A stretch of 64,000 nt of DNA from NCBI GenBank assembly GCA_021521415.1, contig JAIQDT010001114.1, forward strand, positions 248,001 through 312,000, read 5' to 3'. Below, one piece after another: positions 54,548-64,000 of the stretch. How positions within the stretch are numbered: position 1 is the stretch's first letter; each line of letters starts with the position of its first letter. Both the position numbers and the translations under genes were made by a program. Origin of the DNA: Bidens hawaiensis. Its lineage: Eukaryota > Streptophyta > Magnoliopsida > Asterales > Asteraceae. The notes below the pieces were generated by a model. The model was given only the letters and a program-made list of their open reading frames with translations, was not told the origin of the DNA and made no database searches.

Positions 54548-56034
54548 CTCAGTTTGGCTTAGTTTTTTTGAGAAAAATAATAATAAACTTCAACCAAAAG
54601 CAAAATAAGTTTATAACGAGTTCAACCAAATACAAATAGATTAAAAACGATATATCTATATAATTGTCTATCATAAGATCCTATGTGTCACTCTCAGGTT
54701 GTTCCCTCCATTCTCTAGAGCCACCAGATTGCTTGATTTATAAATGGAGGCTTCTCATGCATTTGACCCGAATTCACGGATATGAGTCTCACCAAAGCCG
54801 GATTGTCTTTAAATGGATTATAACATCTTATTTATTTGTAAAACTATTTCATAAGCAAACAATAATTTTCACGGGTCATGGGTCTCACCAAACCCGGATA
54901 ACCCTTAAACGGGTTATAACATCTCATTTATTTGTGAAATAACCCATTAATTATCAAAGAATAATTTTTACGGGTTATGTGTCTTACCAAACTCTAATAG
55001 CCCTCAAATGGGTTATAAGATCTCATTTATTGATAAACACTTTAATTATCAAACCCTAATTTAATTTATCTACTTTACGTGTTCTTAGTTGTTGGTCTAT
55101 CATCTCCATCGTCGGTTAACTTCCAATACAACCCACCATCGTCAACTACATCAACGCCTTTTTTTCATTAGACAAATATTTGTGTTCATGTTTGTACATT
55201 TAAAAAAATCAACATGCTCATGTTCGTTTATGTTTGTTCGTTAAAAATCTAAAAAACCTAAACATCTCAACTGATAAAACCCAAACGTTAAAAAATATAA
55301 TAACAAACTAATGCATATGTATTAAATTAAAACAAAACTATGTTAAAAAATAATAATCATCATAAAATAGCAAAACGATTAAAAACAAAACTTTAAATAA
55401 ACTCCCGTAACACGGAAGGATCAAACTAGTAATCATATAAAACCAATTACAAAACAAAATCATTAGCATCCGAACCAACCTTCAATAATAATAATGCAAG
55501 AGTATTGAGAAATAAGAACGAGAATATTGTTATGTAACAACTACTCCATAATATTAGGAATTGTGATTTGAGCAGGATTTAAGATTGGGTGTGATTTATC
55601 CCGTCTCATTTTTCTAAAAAACATTTAACTAATATATTATATGAATATAAAAAAGCAAAATATATTTAAAGTAAAATAATCCAAGCCAGGTCAAGGCAAG
55701 CTAATGAGCGAGTCAAACCGAGCCAGTTCGCCTCGCTACGAAATGAGTCGGGTCATGTCGCGCTATTTCTAAACAAAATCCGAGCGGGCTCCGAGTCACG
55801 AGTTTTTTAAACAACCTTACTTAGAGCACAAATATAACAATGTTAAACAAAGTTTAGCTCATAGTAAGGATGGGCTCGGTACCATACCGGTATTGGTACC
55901 GAATTTTTTGATTTTCTTAAAAACTTGGTACCAACAATAATACTATATGAATCAGAACCATCTGAAAGAAACGAGTAGAAGTGTGGTAAAACAAACCCAA
56001 AAGGGTTGTTTTGAGTCAATTTGGATAACTTTTA
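54548..56034. other. Gene-free stretch
   Basis: AT-rich; GGGTTATAACATCTCATTTATT repeats at 54800-55030 (about 115-base spacing) make a weak tandem array. A hairpin CCCGTAACACGG followed by CTAG (55405-55428) resembles a Helitron 3' end. A GGTACCATACCGGTATTGGTACC block lies at 55878-55900. No gene. Confidence 0.45.
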
Positions 56035-56043
56035 AAATTAAAA

Positions 56044-56854
56044 GAGTAAAGTGACATTTTCGTCCCTGTGGTTTGGCAAATAATGCGAATTTCGTCCAAA
56101 AAGTTTATTTTTTGCATATGGACCATTCACGTTTCCCAGTTCTGGCCAATTATATCCAAATTACTAACCTCGTTAAATTTAATCGTTAAGTCAGGGGTAG
56201 ACATGTCTTTTCACCCTTTCTTTATTATAATACTTATTTTAGTGAACTGTGGTTTTTCGTCCCTCTAATTTGTCCAAATCTGCAGTTTTAGTCCAGTAGT
56301 TTCAAATTTGCAGTTTTCTTCCCTATGTTTCATTTCACTTGCAATTAAACCCGAATTCCCTAATATCGTTAAGTCTGGTAGTTAAACCCATCAGCGTGCC
56401 TTTCACGTGAGGGGCTGTTTTGTTCCTTGTTTTTTTTCCCCAAATACACCCCAGCCCCTCACGTGAGGGGGCTTGCGAATTATGACTGAAGTTTATTTAG
56501 GGAGAGAGTCGTCACGTGAGGTTAATAAACGAGGTTAATAAATTCGTGTTTGATTGCAAGTGAAATGAAACTACAAATAGGAAAATTGCAAACTTGAAAC
56601 TATTTGACTAAAACCGCAAATTTTGACAAACCACAAGGACAAAGACCGCAGTTCACTAAAATAAGTATTATAATAAAGAAATAGTGAAAAGACATATCTA
56701 CCCCTGGCTTAACGATTAAATTTAATGGAGTTAGTGATTTGAATGTAATTGGCAAGAACTGGGAAACGTGGAGGGCCCGTATGCAAAAAATAAACTTTTG
56801 GGACTAAATTCGCATTATTTGTCAAACTACATGGACGAAAATGACACTTTACTC
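56044..56854. mobile_element. 811-bp near-palindromic Mutator-like element
   Basis: Terminal inverted repeats of roughly 340-370 bases (GAGTAAAGTGACATTTTCGTCC... at 56044 against ...GGACGAAAATGACACTTTACTC ending 56854) flank a short centre containing CCCCTCACGTGAGGGG. A perfect 9-bp duplication AAATTAAAA (56035-56043, 56855-56863) supports the Mutator superfamily. It encodes nothing. The transcript would fold into a very long hairpin. Confidence 0.85.
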
Positions 56855-56863
56855 AAATTAAAA

Positions 56864-58237
56864 TGAGTCCGGATGAATCAAAAGAATTTTGCAATAAGAT
56901 CAAGGCGGGTTAGGAAGTTTTGGGTTATGGGTTAGAATAAGCTTGTTTATGGGTTAGAATGGACTAAAACAAGCTCTATCCAAATTTATTTCAAACAAAA
57001 CCCATGAAACGGAGTAGAAACCGAGAAATCGAAACCGATGGAAATGAAAAAAAAGCAAAACTAAACCGAAAAAAAAAACAAAAAAATTGAACCTGAACTA
57101 AGACAAAAACCGGTTTTTTTAATCAACGAGGACGACGTGAAAAACATTTTAGTTATTTTACATTTTGCGTTTTTATATATATTTTGATTTATTATTTTTT
57201 TGGAATTTTTTTGAGTGGTTTTTAAAATCCTTTGTATTTTAACATTTTCTTGGGTCAAGATGAGTTAACTTTACTCATTATTCATCTTGACTAATGACTT
57301 ATACTCATTCTAACCTTCTATTTTAATAATTTATCATGACTCATACCCATCCTGATACAAACCTATTCTAACCCATCAATTAAATCCAACCCAACCCGTT
57401 CATATTGTCACCTTACTGCAAGATGTTATTTACATCTTTTTAAAGCATATCGAATGTAGCCACTGCATACATAATTATAACTAGTTTTCAACCAGGCATG
57501 TTGCGTCATGATGTTCGTAACCGATATCGACCGAATTCACGTTGACTCGATGCCACTTGGGTTTTACCAAGAATGCTCGTGTTTTACCAACACCCGGGTT
57601 TTACTAATAACGCTCGGGTTTTACCAACGTCCGGGTTTAACCGATGTAACAAACATTAAAACCTAATTTAAACAAAAGAGCAATCACAACAAATAAAATA
57701 CCAGAAATTTGCGTTCGAGTTGCAAAACGAAATGCAGTTACATACAATAAAATTAACATAAATAATAACAAATAAATTACATACACTATCGATGCTCAGC
57801 AGAGCTAAACATAAGCAGTAACATTCAACGAAAATAAAAGAAACAAAATCAAATAATGGCCTACAAAATCGAAATATAAAAGGGCAGAAACTTCACAGTT
57901 GTTTTGCAGATATCGAATGCATGCAGATAAATGAAGGATATGAGTGGGAAAATGGTGTCAAACATACCCCAAAAAAAATAAAAACATATTGAACATGTGA
58001 ATCGAACTGGGGCAGCTCAGCTTGTATAGGTGTTTTAACAAATGGATATCCAACCACTAACACATAAGAAGTATGTATATCTCCAAAACATTTACCTAAA
58101 AAGTCAAAGTATTTACTTTCTAAATTATGTGGCGCCGACATATCAATTTTTATCTTATCTTATAATTATAATGTTTGGAGGATTCATAGGAGTTACAAAA
58201 TAGAAACAACCTACCAGTATCTAAGGAAAATTGATTT
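56864..58237. other. Gene-free stretch
   Basis: GGGTTAGAATAAGC and AACCCAACCCG motifs at 56900-57410 recall the element at 29513-30396 but no clean ends were found. A short array of CTCGGGTTTTACCAA (57555-57640) is present. The open frame at 57893-58141 on the minus strand shows no recognisable domain. Confidence 0.45.
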
Positions 58238-58786
58238 TTATTGGTCCCAACTATCGTTTTTTGGTCATTGTCGGTTCCAACTAACGAATTGGCTACTGAC
58301 GATCCCAATTTTTAATGTATTTGTTTATAACTGTCCGCGACTAACAGAATTCTATCATCGTTAGTTTCAGGTCGCAGGAAAAACGTTTTTGGCCGGAAAA
58401 CACACATTTTTTCCCGAAAACTCAACAATTTTGTCCCAAACATCATGGTAACTTTGTATCGTAACTTTAGGAACATTTTTCTAGTAAAATCCCCAATTAT
58501 TGAGGTCGCCGGAACCCTAGAACCATCGCCGTAATCAGTTGACGGTGCTTAAGTGATGGTGGTTGGTTAGCGGTGAGTCAATTGGTGGTGGTGTTTAGGT
58601 GGTGTTTTCCGAAAAAAAATGACTTTCCTGGCCAAAAACGTTTTTCCAGCGACCTTAAACTAACGACGTTAGGATTCTGTTAGCCGCGGACCGTTAGAAA
58701 CAAATACATTAAAAGTTGGGACCATCAGTGACCAATTCGTTAGTTAGGACCGACAATGACCAAAAGGCAATAGTTGGAACCAATAA
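58238..58786. mobile_element. Non-autonomous TIR element, uninterrupted copy
   Basis: Terminal inverted repeats of about 70 bases: TTATTGGTCCCAACTAT at the left, TTATTGGTTCCAACTAT inverted at the right, with TTGGTCATTGTCGGT and CTAACTAACGAATTGG inside both. The body matches 25511-26262 without that copy's hAT insertion. No clear target duplication at these ends. Non-coding. Confidence 0.75.
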
Positions 58787-59758
58787 GGTTCACCATAAGG
58801 TATTTGAAATGATTCAAAACAACTCGTTTTGTGTTATTGTAGCTTTATAGTAGATCCACCATAAGGTTACGATAACAAGGTAGATGTTAACGTCACCATA
58901 AGATAGACAAATACGTCCCAAAACACTATAGGCGTACCATACTTTACAACTGCTATGCTCTCCTTTTTATTATAAAATCTATTTTCGTTTCAAATATATT
59001 GTTCTACCATAATTTTTTATATTAGATTTCAACATTAAAATAAATACATGCTTAAAACATGATGTTAACACTAAATTATATAGAAATACAGTGTGTGTAA
59101 ACACATGCAGAAGTAACCACACATAGTATATGCACTTGGAGCAAAGTTACACGCTCCTTAATAAAATCTCCAAAATCCTAGGAGTTAGAGATGAATACAT
59201 GGTACCAGGTACCGGTACAACGTTTTTAAGAAAATTAAGATCAGGTATGATACCGATCTCATCCCTAATAGAAGTTGGTCATCACATAGCTTGGGATTTC
59301 ATCTTCAAACAATTTGGCCATGCCATGGCCTGGGACTTATGCCTTGTTATCATGCTATGTGTATAGTTATAAGATTTACCCATATCTTATGAACTTATAT
59401 GTTCTTTCTGAAACGGCTGGTTAGATTAAAAAACCAAAATACACCAAGCATGTGATACCCATAAAAATCACAAAAGAAAAACAACAAAGTTTACCAGATG
59501 ACAGACTATGATTTAGCAACAAATTGTTTTCAACACGTACAAGTCAATTAAAACAAGTATAGATTGTATAGACAAGTATGGCCCTAAGGCATTCTCATAA
59601 GATGACAAACCACGAGTAAGTATAAAATAATAAGTTAGCAAACATGACATTAGTATTACTAGTATATAATAATCGAGTTCATTATCTAATTGGGCATATC
59701 GATTGCCTAGAAAACCACTATTTGCATGCAACATTCAAAATTATGTAAATATCTTATT

Positions 59759-60019
59759 TGTGTTATAATATTAGCTCTAACTATAACAAACTTATTAGAA
59801 TAATATATGAACTTTGAAGTTAACAAAAGACAAGTGAATAAGAAATGTGAGAATTATTCATCTTACTGGGATGCATATTAATCGTAACAATACATGGTAT
59901 TTATAATACCAAATAACTATTTACAAAGACTATTTGAGGAGACAACCTCACATTATTGGTTTGACAAAAAGTGAAAATGTGACATACACAATTGTAAAAA
60001 CCGTCGGTGGTTCACAACA
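59759..60019 (-). repeat. Probable 3' LTR of the Ty1/copia element
   Basis: On the minus strand, after the pol stop and a purine-rich tract (AAGCGGGGGAG), the sequence TGTTGTGAACCACCGACGG begins at 60019. A TATA motif (GGTATTATAAATACC, about 59898-59912) follows. I place the end at ATTATAACACA (59759), giving 261 bases, but this outer end is a guess since the partner LTR is off the window. Confidence 0.45.
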
Positions 60020-60168
60020 CTCCCCCGCTTGGATGACACCTTTTCAAAACTTCGGGGTCTTGAAGTACTGGCTCATTAAAAACCTTGCTAAAGAAAAACC
60101 CAATGGAAAAAAGCTTTAGCTAAGGGAAAAAGAGTGCAGTAGATAGCTCCCCCTCAAGTTGCAGGTCG

Positions 60169-63100
60169 TTACATTGTCCGTACGTGGCGCATGCCAATAT
60201 CATAGACATGTTTTTTGAATGTTGCTGTGGGAAGTGCTTTTGTGAAAAGATCAGCTGAGTTGTTGCTGGATTGGACATATCTCATCTCAACCTGATTGTC
60301 TTTAATAAGGTCCCGAGTATACTCAAAGTATCTTGGTGGTATATGCTTTGTTCTATTACTTTTGATATACCCTTCCTTCATTTGCGAGACACAAGCTGCA
60401 TTATCTCCATAGATAGGAGCTGGAATTCCATCTTTCTCCAGTCCACAAGAAATCAATATGTGTCGCGACATAGATCTTAACCATACGCATTCTCTTGTGG
60501 CTTCGTGCAATGCAATGATCGACTTCAGCATGATTTGAAGATGTTGCAATGAGTGTTTGTTTCTGAGCACGCCATGAAATTGCAGTTCCTCCATTCTTAA
60601 ATATGTATCCAGTTTGAGATTTTGCTTTATGGGGATCAGATAAATAACATGCATCTGCATAACCAACTAACCCTTCTTTTGAATCGTTAGGATAAAATAA
60701 ACCTAAATCAGCAGTTCCTTTTAAATACCGAAAAATATGTTTAATGCCATTCCATTGTCTTTTAGTAGGGGATGAACTGAATCTTGCCAATAAATTAACT
60801 ACAAAAGAAATGTCAGGTCTTGTACAGTTAGTAAGATATATTAGTGCTCCAATTGCACTGAGGTATGGTACTTCGGGACCAAGAATATCTTCATTATCTT
60901 CGCAAGGATGAAATGGATCATTGTCAACATTGAGTGATCTAACAACCATCGGTGTGCTTAAAAGATTTGCTTTGTCCATATAAAACGTTTTAAGAGTTTC
61001 TCAGTATAAGTTGACTGATGCATAAGTATCCCATTATGCATATGCTCAATTTGTAAACCAAGACAATATTTGGTTTTTCCAAGATCTTTCATTTCAAATT
61101 CTTTCTTTAAAAGAGCAACCGCTTCATTAATTTCTTTTTGTGTCCCAATTAAATTGAGATCATCAACATACACAGCTATGATCACATATCCTGATGTTGT
61201 CTTCTTGATGAAGACACATGGACAAATAAGATTATTTGTGTATCCTTTGCTTATCAAATAATCACTCAAACGATTGTACCACATCCTTCCATATTGTTTC
61301 AGTCCATACAAGGATCTTTGTAATTTGATGGAATACATTTCCTTAGGCTTTGAGCTTAATGCTTCGGGGAGTTTAAATCCTTCGGGAATTTTCATATAAA
61401 TGTCACTGTCTAGTGATCTATACAAGTAAGCTGTGACAACATCCATAAGACGCATCTCTAAATTTTTAGAGACTGCTAAGCTGATTAAACATCTAAACGT
61501 AATAGCATCCATAACAGGAGAATACGTTTCTTCATAGTCAATTCATGGCCTCTGAGAAAAACCTTGAGCTACAAGTCTTGCTTTATATCTTGTAACTTCA
61601 TTTTTCTCATTTCGTTTTCTCACAAAAACCCATTTATATCCTACAGGTTTCATTGACTTTGGTGTAATGACAATAGGTCCAAAAACCTTTCGATTGTTTA
61701 GTGAGTTTAATTCAGCTTGCATAGCATCTTTCCATTTGTTCCAATCTTGTCGATTTTTACAATCATCTACAGATTTTGGTTTAGGGTCATCATTTCCTTC
61801 CATGATATCACTTGCCACAGAATAAGAAAATATATCATCAATATTTTCCATTTCATCTCGATCCCACATTATATGTGATTGACCATAGTTGATTGACAAT
61901 TCCTTATTGGAATCATTTATTTCTTCCTGAGGGAATGTTATATTATTTATTCTTTCCTGATAGAAGGTTCTGTCATTCATTCCATCCTTAGGGTCAGTAT
62001 TCTTTTCAGAGCCCTTTCTTTTTCGAGGATTTTTATCCTTTGAACCGATTGGCCTTCCACGTTTTAAACGTTTTTGGGATTCATGAGGTGCATTATTATT
62101 ATTTTGCTTGCTTGGAATCTCAACTCGAGCTGGAGCATTAGCAGCTGGTATACGAGATTTAGTGACCCTATTTATATCAGTAAATGCATCAGGTAACTGA
62201 TTGGTAATTTCTTGTAGATGTATTATTTTTGAACCTCTGTCTCACTTTGTTTTGATCTTGGGTCTAGGTGTAATAATGATGGCACACACCATGATATATC
62301 TCTTTCTTGCTTTTTCATTTCTCCCCCTAATGCCGGGAATATTGTCTTGTTAAAATGAAAATCAGCAAAACGTGCTGTAAATACATCACCTGTTAAAGGT
62401 TCAAGGTATCTTATGATGGAAGACGTTTCATATCCAACATATATTACCAACCTTCTTTGGGGACCTATTTTTGTGCGTTGTAGTGGTGCAATAGGAACAT
62501 ACACAGCACACTCAAAAATTCTAAGGTGAGAGATATTTGGCTTATTTCCATAAACAAGTTGCGTAGGAGAGTATTTATGATTTGCACTTGGTCTCACACG
62601 GATTAATGATCCAGCATGCATAATTGCATGACCCCAAATAGAAACAGGGGGTTTTGTCCTCATTATTAATGGTCTAGCTATTAGCTGTAGGCGTTTGATC
62701 AACGACTCGGCTAAGCCATTTTGTGTGTGTACATGAGCAACTGGGTGTTCTACAACAATCCCCACAGACATGCAATAATCATAAAAAGCATGTGATGTAA
62801 ATTCTCCCGCATTATCAAGCCTTACTCTTTTAATGGTATAATCAGGAAAATGTGCACGTAATTTGATAATTTGAGCAAGAAATTTTGCAAAAGCAACATT
62901 ACGAGTCGATAATAAAGAGATATTAGACCATCTGCTGGATGCGTCTATTAAGACTATGAAGTATCTAAATGGTCCGCATGGCGGATGAATTGGTCCACAT
63001 ATGTCACATTGAATTCTTTCAAGAAACATTGGTGATTCTTTATCGACTTTTAATGGCGAAGGCCTTGTAATTAATTTGCCAAGAGAACAAGATGTACATT

Positions 63101-63672
63101 GAGACATTTTATCTAGTTTGTGGATCTTTTGACCTTTCAGTGGATGCCCAGGTGTATTTTCAATGATCCTTTTCATCATTGTGGATCCTGGATGGCCGAA
63201 TCTGTCATGCCATAAGTTTATGATACCAGAGTCGTAACAATTTTCTTTAACTGCCATATGTGCTTGAGGCACATTTATATATGTATAATGCAAACCAGAA
63301 TGGAGCATTGACAATTTTTCCAATATCTAATCTTCGCTTATGATATGCAAATATTTTTCATTATTAACGGTCCTTGACTGAGTATCATATCCATTATGAT
63401 ATATGTTTTTGAAACTCAACAAATTTCTTGTTGATTTTGGGGGAAATAAAGCATTTTCTATTTTGAGCTTTGTACCATTTGGTAATGCTAAATTAGCCAT
63501 TCCCACTCCTTCTTTCAAGTTTGTAGGACCTGATATTGTATTGATGATCCCTTTTGTTGGTTTCAGTTTATAAAAATATTTTTTTAGATATAAGTATAGT
63601 ATGTGTGGCTCCACTATCCACTATACATATATCTTCTTCATTTGTTTGATCTTGTGCTCCAATTATTTTCAT
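60169..63672 (-). pseudogene. Ty1/copia pol, multiply frameshifted
   Basis: Protease, integrase, RT and RNase H of a copia element, order typical of the family. The ATG at 63672 (MKIIGAQDQ) leads to the protease site IVDSGATHT. A frameshift and stop follow within about 35 codons, then the gag-pre-integrase region to 63327. Integrase occupies 63323-62223 with HDRFGHPG...CTSC, then QCDICGPI, VRLDNAGEF and QNGLAES (D, D and E catalytic positions). RT has PVGYKWVFVRKRNE (about 61.6 kb), LYGLKQYGRMWYNRL and YVDDLNLIG (61.15 kb). RNase H has GYADACYLSDP and ends near 60169 (IGMRHVRTM). At least five frame changes or stops make it inactive. Confidence 0.92.
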
Positions 63673-63853
63673 TTTAAATCTTGAAAAATATTAAGAAAAA
63701 TAATAAGTGTATAACGAAGACATATGATATTTTAATAAGAACTTTATTTAATTGAAAAACAAACAGTACATGAAAGAGGAACTACCTAATTAAAAATAAT
63801 GAGAAACACACTTAATTATTGCATCTAATTATAGTCGTTAAGCAACTTTTTTT

Positions 63854-64000
63854 CAGAGTTCCACCTCAAAGTCTTCAACGCTCAGCTCAGCATTGATATT
63901 ATTAAAGTTATCAACATGGTTAACTTCTTTCTCTTTTTCTTTGAGGGAGGCTTGGTACAGTTCACACAGATGTGGAGCTGTGCGACAAGCCTTTGCCCAG
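63854..64000 (-). CDS. Ty1/copia gag C-terminus (partial)
   Basis: The frame enters from the right edge (WAKACRTAPHLCELYQASLKEK) and ends in a TGA at 63854-63856. GHWAK-type residues with RTAPHLC...LYQASLKEK are the usual sequence after the copia gag zinc knuckle. Gag and pol are separate ORFs here, with a 180-base AT-rich gap. The start lies outside the window. Confidence 0.7.

Overview
This is a plant nuclear genomic window, AT-rich and dominated by transposable elements, with one intact protein-coding host gene. That gene, on the minus strand, is a 17-exon NADPH-cytochrome P450 reductase (class II type). Its residues, together with the Ty3/gypsy, Ty1/copia and non-LTR families present, point to the daisy family (Asteraceae). 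The family assignment is my inference; the plant origin is not in doubt (GT-AG introns, TA/CT microsatellites, hAT, Mutator-like, Tekay-like and Tat/Retand-like elements).

Layout. 1-3282: 5' end of a minus-strand Ty3/gypsy element (gag, a structured leader, PBS, a 1.85 kb LTR), then a CCA-rich microsatellite. 3.6-7.2 kb: no gene, with a tRNA-like relic. 7.2-10.45 kb: a decayed minus-strand non-LTR retrotransposon that encodes its own restriction-like endonuclease. 11949-24349: a complete 12.4 kb Tekay-like Ty3/gypsy element with two 3045 bp LTRs, a perfect 5 bp target duplication (ATATC), an unexpected extra ORF before gag, and broken pol. 24.3-33 kb: gene-free DNA with several non-autonomous DNA transposons, two of them nested.

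32970-47789: the P450 reductase gene. Its 693 codons join without any break. Intron 5 holds a recent 8.2 kb Retand/Tat-like element (37731-45936). In that element pol is deleted, the 3' LTR is truncated, and a separate intron-containing gene lies antisense to the element, which makes it co-directional with the reductase. 47.8-60 kb: gene-free DNA with a solo LTR (perfect TSD ATATT), a hAT MITE (8 bp TSD), a near-palindromic Mutator-like element (9 bp TSD), and a second copy of the TIR element seen at 25.5 kb. 59.8-64 kb: a degraded minus-strand Ty1/copia element running off the right edge.

How the parts relate. The reductase supplies electrons from NADPH to endoplasmic-reticulum cytochromes P450 and looks functional despite its enlarged intron. 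Nearly everything else is mobile DNA at various stages of decay. The observations most worth checking are the repeated hairpin array in the leader of the left gypsy element, the extra membrane-anchored ORF and splice signals in the Tekay-like element, and the antisense gene sitting in sense orientation inside the reductase intron.
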